Shown: positions 8,518 to 17,266 of the stretch, piece by piece
Layout of the letters: every line of letters starts with the position of its first letter
Numbering within the stretch: position 1 is the stretch's first letter
Source: Novosphingobium profundi
GTDB taxonomy: Bacteria > Pseudomonadota > Alphaproteobacteria > Sphingomonadales > Sphingomonadaceae
Assembly: GCF_018491765.1 (NCBI RefSeq)
Contig: NZ_JABWCU010000006.1
Coordinates: 124,001-188,000, forward strand
Reading direction: 5' to 3'
DNA: 64,000 bases
Notes under the pieces: model-generated
Database searches by the model: none
What the model saw: the letters and a program-made list of their open reading frames with translations, nothing else
What the model was told of the DNA's origin: nothing
Position numbers and translations under genes: made by a program

Positions 8518-9735
8518 TCAATCGCACGGTTCGCGTCGGACCAGCGCGGCACACAGCGCGCAGGCAAGGAGGGGGCCGCAAAAGCACGCGAACAGCGTGA
8601 ACAGCGAGACTTTCGCGGCGAGCAGGTAGCCGCCCATGAGCGGCCCGATGATCGCGCCCGCGCGGCCGATGCCGATCGCCCAGCCGACGGCGGTGGCGCG
8701 GATGGTCGCGGGATAGGCCGCCGCCGCGATCGGCCAGACGCCGTTGTAGCCACCCTGGAGCAGCACCCCGATGGCCAGCGCGACCACGAGCGTGAGCGCG
8801 ACCGGCATCGCGAAGGCGCCGAACACGAGGAGGGTGCCTGCCGCGCCCACCAGCATCGTGGGGACCAGCACGCGCAGGCGCACGCGGGTGGTCAGCACGC
8901 TCATCAGGCTCGTGCCTGCAAAAGCGCCGAAATTGTAGATCGCGCCCGCGTAGATACCGTCGGTCTCGGACATTCCGGCCTCGATCGCGAGCTTGGGAAT
9001 CCAGCTGACGATGAAGTAGAGCACCATCAGGCCGAAGAAGACCGCGCCCCACAGGGCGAGCGTGCGGCCCCGGTATCCGGGCGCGAAGAGATGCGCGAGC
9101 CGGTGTCCGCCGCGAGCCCTGTCCGGTGCGGGTGCATGGCGGGGCAGGATGAACCACGCAGCGGGCAGCAGGACAAGCGTAACGAGGCCCGCGCCCAGCA
9201 GCATCGTGCGCCAGCCGTGGCTGGGCAGCAGTGCGGCAACGATGAGGCCCGAAAAGATCGCGGCGAAGGGGTAGCCGGCCTGGACGATGCCGACCGCCAG
9301 GTCGCGGTGCGCGGTCGGCGCGCTCTCGGCGGCGAGAGCGGCCATCGCGGCGAGCACGGTGCCGATCCCGGTGCCCACCAGCACGCGCATCGCGAAGAGT
9401 TCGGCAAGGCTGGAGGCGGCGGCGCAGGCGAGGCTGCCCAGCGTCATGGCGACGAGCGCGGTGAGGATGATCGGGCGGCGTCCGAAGCGGTCGGCGAGCG
9501 GGGCGACGAACATTCCGCCGATGGCCATGCCCAGCAGCCCCGCACTGAACAGGCGGCCCATGAGTTCGGGGCCGATCGCCCAATCCGCCTGGAGGCGCGG
9601 GGCGATATAGGAGAGGATCGTCACGTCGATCCCGTCGGCCATGTTGATGACGAAGCACAGCGCCACGGCGGCGAGCCCGGCCGGTGTCCAGCGATCCAGC
9701 GCGGGGCCGGGCGCTGTCTTTGGAATGGTATTCAA
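8518..9735 (-). CDS. MFS transporter of the aromatic acid:H+ symporter family
   Basis: This 405-residue, 12-helix permease probably imports shikimate, quinate or an aromatic acid such as protocatechuate. The first helix holds the NMADGIDVTIL motif typical of the aromatic acid/H+ symporter group (PcaK, VanK, ShiA-like QuiX). The loop between helices 2 and 3 has the MFS signature PLADRFGRRP. Translation starts at a TTG (9735) with GGAGAGG a few bases before it; no better in-frame ATG is seen near the first helix. It follows the TetR gene by 57 bp on the same strand, so the two form one operon. The substrate is inferred from the neighbouring dehydrogenase and dehydratase. Confidence 0.85.
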   Translation of the reverse strand: MNTIPKTAPGPALDRWTPAGLAAVALCFVINMADGIDVTILSYIAPRLQADWAIGPELMGRLFSAGLLGMAIGGMFVAPLADRFGRRPIILTALVAMTLGSLACAAASSLAELFAMRVLVGTGIGTVLAAMAALAAESAPTAHRDLAVGIVQAGYPFAAIFSGLIVAALLPSHGWRTMLLGAGLVTLVLLPAAWFILPRHAPAPDRARGGHRLAHLFAPGYRGRTLALWGAVFFGLMVLYFIVSWIPKLAIEAGMSETDGIYAGAIYNFGAFAGTSLMSVLTTRVRLRVLVPTMLVGAAGTLLVFGAFAMPVALTLVVALAIGVLLQGGYNGVWPIAAAAYPATIRATAVGWAIGIGRAGAIIGPLMGGYLLAAKVSLFTLFACFCGPLLACALCAALVRREPCD

Positions 9736-9792
9736 GGTCCTCTCCCGATGGGGCGGAAGCGGCGGCTCGGACAGAGGGACCTGCGGGCGTCG

Positions 9793-10458
9793 TCAGACGC
9801 CCGGGGACACCACGGCCGAGCGCGCCACCCACGCCAGTATGATGTCCGCAACCTGTTTTGCGCGCCGTGCCACGGCCTCGGGGCTGGTCATGTCGACCCC
9901 GAAGTTGTGGCTGAAGGTGTGCTGGTTCGAGACGTTGTAGAATGCCAGTGCCGAGATCGTCATGTGCAGCTCGACCGGGTTGATCGCGTCGCGGAAAAGC
10001 CCTTCGCGCGCGCCGCGCTCGAGGATGCCCGCGAGCACGTCGATGACCCCGCGGTTCTTCTCGCGGATCGATTCGATTTGGCGCAGGTGCTCGGCGTGGT
10101 GGATGTTCTCGTTCATCACCAGGCGCACCAGGTCGGGGTGCTGGGCATGGTAGGTGACGTCGTGCTCGATGATCCGCCGCAAGGCTTCGGCTGCCGTGCC
10201 ATCGCCCGGCGCGAGCGTGCTCTCGCTGTCGCGCATGCGGTGGTAGGCGCGTTCCAGGACGGCGCGGTAGAGCTCGTCCTTGCCGCCGAAATAGTAGTAG
10301 ATTTTCCGCTTGCTGGTCTGCTCCGCGATCTCGTCGATGCGCGCGCCGGCCAGGCCCTTCTCGACGAATTCGCGCGTGGCGATGTCGAGGATCTGGTCGA
10401 TGGCCTCTTCGCGGGCCTGGGCGTGGGAGCGGCGCTGGGGCTTGGCGGGCGTGGTCAC
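9793..10458 (-). CDS. TetR-family transcriptional regulator
   Basis: This 221-residue regulator has an N-terminal TetR helix-turn-helix (ILDIATREFVEKGL to SKRKIYYYFGGKDELYRAV, residues about 25-65) and a helical ligand domain. The start is GTG with CGGAGAA upstream. It is divergent from the 3-dehydroshikimate dehydratase gene and precedes the MFS gene. A palindrome of TetR-operator size lies in the shared promoter region (10589-10606) and again before the shikimate dehydrogenase operon (8468-8485). I infer that it represses the dehydratase gene, its own operon and the dehydrogenase-receptor-esterase operon. A pathway intermediate is the likely inducer, but none can be named from sequence. Confidence 0.85.
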   Translation of the reverse strand: MTTPAKPQRRSHAQAREEAIDQILDIATREFVEKGLAGARIDEIAEQTSKRKIYYYFGGKDELYRAVLERAYHRMRDSESTLAPGDGTAAEALRRIIEHDVTYHAQHPDLVRLVMNENIHHAEHLRQIESIREKNRGVIDVLAGILERGAREGLFRDAINPVELHMTISALAFYNVSNQHTFSHNFGVDMTSPEAVARRAKQVADIILAWVARSAVVSPGV

Positions 10459-10765
10459 GTGGTTCTCCGATAGGGCCTGCCCGGCCTTGCTCGGAGCACG
10501 GCGCGGGCACGACTAGACCCGCGTCGCATAACGCCATTCTTGGGCCGCGTCTCCCGGCCTTCATGCTTCCTGTCCCACATCTATGGAACGAACTAGTTCC
10601 TAACATTTATGCTTTTGTCAATGGTCCGCGGGTGGTATCAGGTCCGCCAGAGCAGGCAGGCGGGACGAGGAAGGCGGTGGCGCGGCAGGCTTCCCGCGCG
10701 CAATCCTCGGGCCGCTTGCCTCTGGCTTCCGGGACGTGTTTCGAGAACAAGGGCTGCGCCGCATC
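10459..10765. other. Divergent promoter region, TetR gene / dehydroshikimate dehydratase gene
   Basis: This 307-bp non-coding stretch carries the promoters of two divergent transcription units. The only clear signal is the palindrome at 10589-10606. The AT-rich run around 10600-10620 is a plausible -10 region for one of them. No further gene or hairpin was recognised. Confidence 0.6.
10589..10606 (-). promoter_or_regulatory. Putative TetR operator in the divergent promoter
   Basis: Read on the minus strand this is ATGTTA-G-GAACTAGTTC-G, the second copy of the site at 8468-8485. It sits about 130 bp upstream of the TetR start and 160 bp upstream of the dehydratase start, so one bound repressor could cover both promoters. 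Confidence 0.65.
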
Positions 10766-12628
10766 ATGAAGACTTCCATCGCCACCGTCAGCGTCAGCGG
10801 TGTCCTCGAGGACAAACTCGTGGCCATCGCCAATGCCGGGTACGAAGGCGTGGAGATCTTCGAGAACGACCTGCTTTCCTCGCCGCTTTCGCCGCGCGAG
10901 GTGGCGCAGCGCATGGCCGACCTCGGGCTGGTGTGCACGATGTTCCAACCCTTCCGCGACCTCGAGGGCTTGTCAGGCGCCCAGCGGATACGGGCCTTCG
11001 ACCGGCTCGAACGCAAGATGGACCTGATGCAAGCACTCGGCACCGATCTCCTGCTGGTCTGCTCGAGCTGCTCGCCCCAGGCCTCGGGCGATCGCGAGGC
11101 GATTCTCGCCGACCTTGCCGAAGCGGGCGAACGCGCGGGCGCGCGCGGCCTTCGCATCGGCTACGAGGCGCTTGCCTGGGGGCGTCACGTCCACGACCAC
11201 CGCGAGGCCTGGTCGCTGGTGCGCGATGTCGACCATCCTGCGCTCGGGCTCATCCTCGACAGCTTCCATTCGCTCGCGCGGGCGATCCCCTCGGCCAGCA
11301 TCGGCGACATCCGCCCCGAGAAGCTGTTCCTGGTGCAAGTCGCCGACGCGCCGCAGCTCGACATGGACCGGCTGAGCTGGAGCCGCCATTTCCGCTGCAT
11401 GCCGGGACAAGGCGATTTCGCGCTCGATGACTGGGCCGAGGCGATCCGGCGCATCGGTTACGAGGGCTACTGGAGCCTCGAGATATTCAACGACCGCTTC
11501 CGCGCGAGCTCGGCGCGCAGCATCGCCTGCGACGGCTACCGCTCGCTCCAGCTCCTGGCGAGCGGGATCGCCAAGATCCCGCCGCTTGCCGAACCGCTCC
11601 CGCCCAAAGTCGCCGCGCGCGGGGTCGCGTTCATCGAGTTCGCCGCCAGCCGGGCCGAGGCCGAGGCGCTTGGTGCCACGCTGCGCCCACTGGGCTTTCG
11701 TCCCGCCGCGCGCCACCGCAGCAAGGACGTGACGCGCTGGACGCAGGGTGAAGTCAACATCGTCGTCAACTGCGAGGACCAAGGGCTCGCGCATAGCTTC
11801 GACGTCGTCCACGGCCTCTCGGTCTGCGCGATTGGGATCACGGTCGATCGCGCCGTCGATGCGCTCGCGCGCGCCGATGCCTTGCGGATTGCCCGTTTCG
11901 AGCAGCCGGCGAACCCCGAGGACTGGGCGATTCCCAGCGTGCGCGGGCTGGGCGGAAGCCTGCTCTATTTCGTCGAGGCGCAGAGCGCCGCGGCGATGTG
12001 GGCGCACGAGTTTCCGACCCCGCTCGAGGAGCCGCTTGCCGAGCCCCTTGTCGACGCCGTCGACCACATCGCGCAGACCATGCATTCGGACGATTTCCTG
12101 AGCATCCTCCTGCTCTACGTCAGCCTGTTCGACATGACCAAGACCGCGCCGGTCGACATCATCGACCCGATGGGGCTGGTCAACAGCCAGGCGGTCGAAT
12201 CGCGCGATCGTGCGGTCTGCTTCACGCTCAATGGATCGCTGGCGGCCCAGTCGCTCTCGGCGCGTTTCGTCCAGCACTACTTCGGCGCGGGGGTGCAGCA
12301 CATTGCAATGCACGTGCCCGACATTTTCGCGGTGGCCGAACACGCGATCGCGGCGGGTATCGAGCGGCTGGATATTCCCGAAAACTACTACGACGACCTT
12401 GCCGCGCGCTGGGATCTCGCACCCGAACTCCTCGAGCGCATGGCGCGGCTCGACATCCTCTACGACCGCGACGGCGAAGCGGAATATTTCCAGTTCTACA
12501 CCCGCGCGCTCGAGCGCAGCGTGTTCTTCGAGCTCGTCGAGCGGCGCGGCTACACCCATTACGGTGCGGCCAACGCGCCGATCCGGCTGACCGCGCAAGT
12601 GCGCTTCAAGCCCCCCTTCGTGGACTGA
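10766..12628 (+). CDS. quiC: 3-dehydroshikimate dehydratase, two-domain QuiC1 type
   Basis: The enzyme dehydrates 3-dehydroshikimate to protocatechuate, joining the shikimate route to ring cleavage. Residues 1-275 form a sugar-isomerase-like TIM barrel with metal ligands Glu134, Asp165, Gln191 and Glu239, the same set described for Pseudomonas QuiC1. Residues about 290-620 form a 4-hydroxyphenylpyruvate-dioxygenase-like domain that still shows VDHIAQ, VQHIAMHV and FFELVER, the usual His-His-Glu iron triad. I chose the ATG at 10766 (620 residues) because family members start MKTSIATVS; a GTG 30 bp upstream is possible. It is divergent from the TetR-MFS operon and probably controlled by that TetR. 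Confidence 0.92.
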   Translation: MKTSIATVSVSGVLEDKLVAIANAGYEGVEIFENDLLSSPLSPREVAQRMADLGLVCTMFQPFRDLEGLSGAQRIRAFDRLERKMDLMQALGTDLLLVCSSCSPQASGDREAILADLAEAGERAGARGLRIGYEALAWGRHVHDHREAWSLVRDVDHPALGLILDSFHSLARAIPSASIGDIRPEKLFLVQVADAPQLDMDRLSWSRHFRCMPGQGDFALDDWAEAIRRIGYEGYWSLEIFNDRFRASSARSIACDGYRSLQLLASGIAKIPPLAEPLPPKVAARGVAFIEFAASRAEAEALGATLRPLGFRPAARHRSKDVTRWTQGEVNIVVNCEDQGLAHSFDVVHGLSVCAIGITVDRAVDALARADALRIARFEQPANPEDWAIPSVRGLGGSLLYFVEAQSAAAMWAHEFPTPLEEPLAEPLVDAVDHIAQTMHSDDFLSILLLYVSLFDMTKTAPVDIIDPMGLVNSQAVESRDRAVCFTLNGSLAAQSLSARFVQHYFGAGVQHIAMHVPDIFAVAEHAIAAGIERLDIPENYYDDLAARWDLAPELLERMARLDILYDRDGEAEYFQFYTRALERSVFFELVERRGYTHYGAANAPIRLTAQVRFKPPFVD

Positions 12629-12640
12629 CCTGAGCGGGCT

Positions 12641-13399
12641 TCAGAACTCGTGCTGGTAGGCGATGCCGATGCGTTGCTTCTGGCCGAACGAGTTGTGCAC
12701 GTAGCTGCCGCGCACCGAGACGGTATCGCGCCCGGTCAGGTGGTAGGACAGGCCGCCGGCCGCGGCGATGCCCGAATAGTCGTGCGAACCGCGGGTATAG
12801 TTCGCGCCCGCAAGCAGGGTCAGGCGCGTGGAGAGCGGGCGGATCGTGAACAGGCCGACATAGACGCTGTCGGAGCTGATCGAGACGGGAATGCCGTCCT
12901 GCATGTCGAGGTCGGTCACTGCCTGTTCGCTCTTGGTATGCGAATAGCCGAAGGGGGCGAAGAACTGCCACCTGCCGGTCTTGAGGCCGAGCTGGCTGAG
13001 CGGCACGAAGCCCCCCACCGAAAGCCGGGTCTGCTTGACCCCGGTGTCGAGTTCGCTGCGTCCTGCGGTCAGCGTCAGGATCGCGACCGGGAACAGATAC
13101 GAGGCCCCCGCCGACCACTGACCCGACTTCGCGATGCGCCCGTTGAACTTGAACTTGGGGCCAACCGCGACCGAGCCCGAGGCCGAGAGTTCGTCCGAAT
13201 AGGAAACCCCTGCCTTGGTGGCGATCTTGGTCGGGTCCTCGGCGGCCTTCCCCCGTTCGGCGGCCTGTTCGCTGGATGGCTCGCTCGCCTTGTCTTCCTC
13301 GGCGCGCAGCGGCGTTGCCAGCGCGATGGAGGCCCCGAGGGTGCAGGCAAGCGCCAGTCGGGGCACGGTGCGAGCCCTGAACTTCGATAGGTTATCCAT
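12641..13399 (-). CDS. Outer-membrane beta-barrel protein of unknown role
   Basis: This 252-residue exported protein has a signal segment around LALACTLGASIALATPLRA and a short acidic linker. Alternating strands suited to a small porin-like barrel follow, ending in GIAYQHEF with a C-terminal Phe. The start ATG at 13399 has GGGGAAG upstream; the frame is open for 17 more codons but these add nothing signal-like. It is convergent with the dehydroshikimate dehydratase gene, 12 bp away. No family name can be given. A passive channel or a transporter-like MetA-pathway barrel for aromatic substrates is possible but unsupported. Confidence 0.65.
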   Translation of the reverse strand: MDNLSKFRARTVPRLALACTLGASIALATPLRAEEDKASEPSSEQAAERGKAAEDPTKIATKAGVSYSDELSASGSVAVGPKFKFNGRIAKSGQWSAGASYLFPVAILTLTAGRSELDTGVKQTRLSVGGFVPLSQLGLKTGRWQFFAPFGYSHTKSEQAVTDLDMQDGIPVSISSDSVYVGLFTIRPLSTRLTLLAGANYTRGSHDYSGIAAAGGLSYHLTGRDTVSVRGSYVHNSFGQKQRIGIAYQHEF

Positions 13400-13517
13400 G
13401 CCGCTTCCCCGCCTTTGCCCAGCTTCCACGGCTATGGAGCGGCGAACCACGCGTCAAACGGGTTCCCCCCGTGTTTGGCGGGGGACATCACCTGAGGCAG
13501 GCAGGGGGCTTGGGCGG

Positions 13518-13991
13518 CTAGGCGGCGATGTCGGCGAAACGGGCGCCGAGCACGCGCACGGCTTCGTCTGCGGGCAGGTGGACTTGGAGGCCGCGTTGTC
13601 CGCCGTTGAGGAAGATCGCGTCCCACAGGATCGCGGTCTCGTCGATCACGGTGGGGACGGGGCGCATCTGGCCAAACGGGCTGATGCCGCCGATCTTGTA
13701 GCCGGTGAGCCGCTCGGCCTGGTCGGCCTTCATCATCGCCGCCGCCTTGGCCCCGAGTGCGGCGGCGGCCTTCTTCATGGAGACCTCGCCATTGCTCGGC
13801 GCGACCACGCAGGCCGGCTTGCCGTCGGCGAGCAGCATCAGCGTCTTGAACACCTGCCCCGCATCGACGCCGAGCGCCTGCGCGGCGGCAAGGCCAATGC
13901 TGTCCGCCCCCGGGTCGTAGTCGTAGGCGTGCAGGGTAAAGGTAACGCCGGCCTTCTCGAGCGTTGTCGTCGCGCGGGTCGATTGCGCCAT
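13518..13991 (-). CDS. ybaK: YbaK/EbsC-type Cys-tRNA(Pro) deacylase
   Basis: This 157-residue protein of the YbaK/ProX editing family hydrolyses Cys-tRNA(Pro) formed by mischarging. Family features are the LHAYDYDP start, the GVDAGQVFKTLMLLADGKPACVVAP region with the conserved substrate-pocket lysine, and GYKIGGISPFGQ. The ATG at 13991 has AGGAGGA upstream; the frame continues 47 codons further without support. It is a housekeeping-type gene, apparently unrelated to its neighbours, and a relaxed role as a general aminoacyl-tRNA deacylase is possible. Confidence 0.85.
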   Translation of the reverse strand: MAQSTRATTTLEKAGVTFTLHAYDYDPGADSIGLAAAQALGVDAGQVFKTLMLLADGKPACVVAPSNGEVSMKKAAAALGAKAAAMMKADQAERLTGYKIGGISPFGQMRPVPTVIDETAILWDAIFLNGGQRGLQVHLPADEAVRVLGARFADIAA

Positions 13992-14146
13992 GGCGTCCTC
14001 CTGCCTCGCCGGTGTGGGAGCGCCGATTAGCGCAGGTGCGCAGCCTGGCCAAGTCCGCGTTCTGGGGACTTTCCCGCGATTGGCGGCCTTCGCGCCTTGC
14101 CGCACCTCTTGCCACACCTCTTCGGGCTGCATAGCAGGAGGGAACC

Positions 14147-16360
14147 ATGCTTCGTCTCTTTCCGCTTCGCGCTGCCACTTGTCTCTTCCCCTTGCTCGCC
14201 GGACTGGCCCCGCTTCCTGCCCTTGCCGCCGCGCCCGACGCGCGCGCCGAAGCGGCGCGTTGGGCGCGCGAGGCCGCCGCCGTTACCATCACCCGCGACG
14301 ACTGGGGCATCGCCCATGTCCACGGCGCTAGCGATGCCGATGCGGTGTTCGGGGCGATCTACGCGCAGGCCGAGGACGATTTTCCCCGTATCGAGATGAA
14401 CTACCTGACCGCACTCGGCCGCGTGGCGGAGGCTGAGGGCGAAGCGGCGATCTGGCAGGACTTGCGCCAGCGTCTCTACGTCGATCCCGAGGAGCTGAAG
14501 GCGCAGTACGTGGCGAGCCCGAGCTGGTTGCGCGCGCTGATGCAGGCCTGGGCCGACGGGCTCAACTACTACCTCGCGTGCCACCCCGAAGTGCGCCCGA
14601 AAGTGCTCACCCGCTTCGAGCCCTGGATGGCGCTTTCCTTCACCGAGGGCAGCATCGGCGGCGACATCGAGCGCTCGATCCCGCTGACCCGCCTCCAGGG
14701 CTTCTACGAGCACCGCCAGATCGCGCCCACCGCGCGCGAGACCGGGGCGGTCAAGCGCGAGCCGAGCGGCTCGAACGGCGTGGCCATCGCGCCCGCGAAC
14801 ACGCGCGATGGCCACGCCCTGCTGCTGATCAACCCGCACACCAGCTTCTACTTCCGTTCCGAACTGCAGATGACGAGCGACGAGGGCCTCGACGCCTATG
14901 GCGCGAGCACCTGGGGGCAGTTCTTCATCTACCAGGGCTTCAACGCGAGGTCGGGCTGGATGCACACCTCGTCCGGTGTCGACAATATCGACGCCTTCGC
15001 CGAGACGGTGGTGCGCAAGGATGGCAAGCTCTTCACCCGGTACGGTAACGAACTGCGCCCGGTCACACAGACGCGGGTGACGCTTGCCTACCGCACCGCC
15101 ACGGGCGAGATCGCCCGGCGCACTTTCCCGGTCTACCGCACGACCCACGGGCCGGTGGTGGCCGAGGAGGCGGACGGGCGCTGGATCGCGCAGGCGCTGA
15201 TGTGGAAGCCGGTGCCCGCGCTCGAACAGTCCTGGCTGCGTACGAAGACCGAAGACCTCGCAGGCTTCCTCGAGGTCGCCGAACGCAAGGCCAATTCCTC
15301 GAACGACACGATCTATGCCGACGCGAAGGGCGAGATCGCCTATCTCCACCCCCAGTTCGTGCCGCTGCGCGACGACGCCTTCGACTACACCCGGACCGTC
15401 GATGGCGCCGACCCCGCGACCGACTGGAAGGGGCTCCACACGCTGGACACGCTTCCCGCCGCGATCTATCCCAAGGTGGGCTGGGTCCACAACACCAACG
15501 ACTGGCCCTGGGACGCGGCCGGGCCCGACAGCCCCAAGGCCGCCGATTTTCCCAAGTACATGGACCAGTTCGGCCCCAACTATCGCGGCGTCCACGCCGA
15601 CGAGGTGCTCGCGGCGCGGCGCGACTTCACCCCCGAGGCGCTGATCGCGGCCGCGTTCGACAGCCATCTGCCCGCTTTCGCGATGCTGCTGCCACATCTG
15701 CTTGCCGATTATGACGCGTTGCCTGCGAGCGACCCGCTGCGCGCACAGCTCGCCGAGCCGATTGCGCTGCTGCGCGGCTGGGACTGCCGCTGGGGCTATG
15801 CCTCGCAGGCGACCACGCTGGCGGTGTTCTGGGGCGATACCCTGGGCGAGGACCACCGCGCCGCCGCCAAGGCCGCGCGCAAGCAGTTGCCCGACTACAT
15901 CGCGCAGGACCTTGACGCGGCGACGCGGCTTGCCGCGCTTCACGCCAGTGTCGCGCGCCTCAAACGCGATTTCGGCACCTGGCGCGTCGCCTGGGGCGAC
16001 GTGAACCGCTTCCAGCGCCTCGATGATGCGATCACCCCGCATTTCGACGATGCCAAACCCAGCCTGCCGGTGCCCTTCGTCTCTTCGGTCTGGGGCTCGC
16101 TCGCGTCCTTCGGGGCGAAGACCTACCCCGACACGAAGAAGTACTATGGCACGAGCGGCAACAGTTTCGTCGCGGTGGTCGAGTTCGGGCCCCGCCTGCG
16201 CGCCTTCGCGGTGACGGCGGGGGGCGAGAGCGGCAATCCGGCCTCGCCCCATTTCGACGACCAGATCGAGCTCTACGCGCAGGGCAAGCTGCGCAAGGTC
16301 TACTTCTACCCCGAAGACCTGACCGGGCACGTCGAGACGCGCTACCATCCCGGTGCCTGA
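14147..16360 (+). CDS. Penicillin-acylase-family Ntn hydrolase (exported)
   Basis: This 737-residue periplasmic amidohydrolase is made as a precursor that cuts itself into two chains. A signal peptide covers residues 1-27. The alpha-chain region (WGIAHVHGASDADAVFGAIYAQAEDDF) is followed by the cleavage site and nucleophile Ser209 in EPSGSNGVAI, then the beta-chain motif LLINPHTSFYF. The family includes penicillin G acylase, aculeacin acylase and N-acyl-homoserine-lactone acylases such as PvdQ and QuiP. Which amide it cuts cannot be told from sequence. It is followed after 30 bp by an exported 2H phosphoesterase gene and then by a transporter, so it may begin an operon running to 20818. Confidence 0.85.
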   Translation: MLRLFPLRAATCLFPLLAGLAPLPALAAAPDARAEAARWAREAAAVTITRDDWGIAHVHGASDADAVFGAIYAQAEDDFPRIEMNYLTALGRVAEAEGEAAIWQDLRQRLYVDPEELKAQYVASPSWLRALMQAWADGLNYYLACHPEVRPKVLTRFEPWMALSFTEGSIGGDIERSIPLTRLQGFYEHRQIAPTARETGAVKREPSGSNGVAIAPANTRDGHALLLINPHTSFYFRSELQMTSDEGLDAYGASTWGQFFIYQGFNARSGWMHTSSGVDNIDAFAETVVRKDGKLFTRYGNELRPVTQTRVTLAYRTATGEIARRTFPVYRTTHGPVVAEEADGRWIAQALMWKPVPALEQSWLRTKTEDLAGFLEVAERKANSSNDTIYADAKGEIAYLHPQFVPLRDDAFDYTRTVDGADPATDWKGLHTLDTLPAAIYPKVGWVHNTNDWPWDAAGPDSPKAADFPKYMDQFGPNYRGVHADEVLAARRDFTPEALIAAAFDSHLPAFAMLLPHLLADYDALPASDPLRAQLAEPIALLRGWDCRWGYASQATTLAVFWGDTLGEDHRAAAKAARKQLPDYIAQDLDAATRLAALHASVARLKRDFGTWRVAWGDVNRFQRLDDAITPHFDDAKPSLPVPFVSSVWGSLASFGAKTYPDTKKYYGTSGNSFVAVVEFGPRLRAFAVTAGGESGNPASPHFDDQIELYAQGKLRKVYFYPEDLTGHVETRYHPGA

Positions 16361-16390
16361 GGCCCTGTCATCTGCGAAGGAAACCCTGAC

Positions 16391-17083
16391 ATGAAGCTGC
16401 GAGCGATCACCCTTGGCCTGCTGGCCGCGCTCGGTCTGGCCATGCCTGCAGGTGCGCAGGAGAGCCCGCCCGAGGTGAGCCTCGACATCTATGCCATTCC
16501 TTCGCCCCGCGTGGTCGATGCCGTGGCCGAGGCCAGCACGAGCCTTGCCCGTCACGGCATGACCAGTTTCTACGCAAAAGGGCAGGCGCCGCACGTCACG
16601 CTCTACCTCACGCGCTACGATGCCGGGGTCGAGGCGCCGTTGCTGGCCGCGATCGAAGCCCTGGCCAAGGGAGGCCGCGCCTTCCCGCTGGAGGTGGCGG
16701 GGACCGAGCGCACCGCCTCGAACTGGATTTTCCTCCATGTCCAGCCCTCGCGCGCGTTGCAGCAGCTCGCCGACCTGGTGACGGTGACCGCCGCCCCGTT
16801 TCGCCGCACCGGGGGCACGGCGCCCGAGTGGATGAGCGCCTACCCCGAAAAGCTGCCCTTCTTCGAGCGTTACGGCTCGCCCAACGTGTTCACCCAGTTC
16901 GAGCCGCACCTGACCCTGCTTGCCAACGAGACCAGCCCGGCTCTCGAGGACTGGCTTGCCGAGGCGCAGCGCACCCCTCCCGCGGCCCATGGCTCGGTCG
17001 AGGGGATCGGCGTCGCGCGGGTCGACGGGCATGGCCAGATCGTCGAGATCCTCGCCGAATACCGCTTCGAGGGCGCGCGCTGA
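16391..17083 (+). CDS. Exported 2H-phosphoesterase (2'-5' RNA ligase-like) protein
   Basis: This 230-residue protein has a signal peptide (residues 1-22, ending AGAQ) and two H-x-T motifs, His68-Val-Thr70 in PHVTLYLT and His173-Leu-Thr175 in PHLTLLA. Their spacing is that of the 2H phosphoesterase superfamily. Cytoplasmic members open 2',3'-cyclic phosphates or join RNA ends. An exported member more likely acts on cyclic nucleotides or phosphodiesters in the periplasm. It follows the acylase gene by 30 bp and is 253 bp from the transporter gene. The family call is good; the substrate is unknown. Confidence 0.75.
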   Translation: MKLRAITLGLLAALGLAMPAGAQESPPEVSLDIYAIPSPRVVDAVAEASTSLARHGMTSFYAKGQAPHVTLYLTRYDAGVEAPLLAAIEALAKGGRAFPLEVAGTERTASNWIFLHVQPSRALQQLADLVTVTAAPFRRTGGTAPEWMSAYPEKLPFFERYGSPNVFTQFEPHLTLLANETSPALEDWLAEAQRTPPAAHGSVEGIGVARVDGHGQIVEILAEYRFEGAR

Positions 17084-17266
17084 ACCTTGCCTCGGCCGCG
17101 GGCAGCGCGCGGCCGTTTATCCCCTGTGCGGACAGGCGCTGCACTTGGGGACCCTCGCGGCGCCCGGCTTGGTAGCAGGGAGGCTGAAGTCTTGCGGGCC
17201 AGGTTCGCCCCGGCAAGGTGCGGCCCCGATCCGGGCAAAAGACGCGAAAAAAGGGAAGCAGCGGTC

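Noticed and set aside
14027..17032. A 1001-codon open frame on the minus strand opposite the acylase and phosphoesterase genes
   Set aside because: It shows the same low-complexity composition, no recognisable motif, and full overlap with genes that have catalytic motifs.
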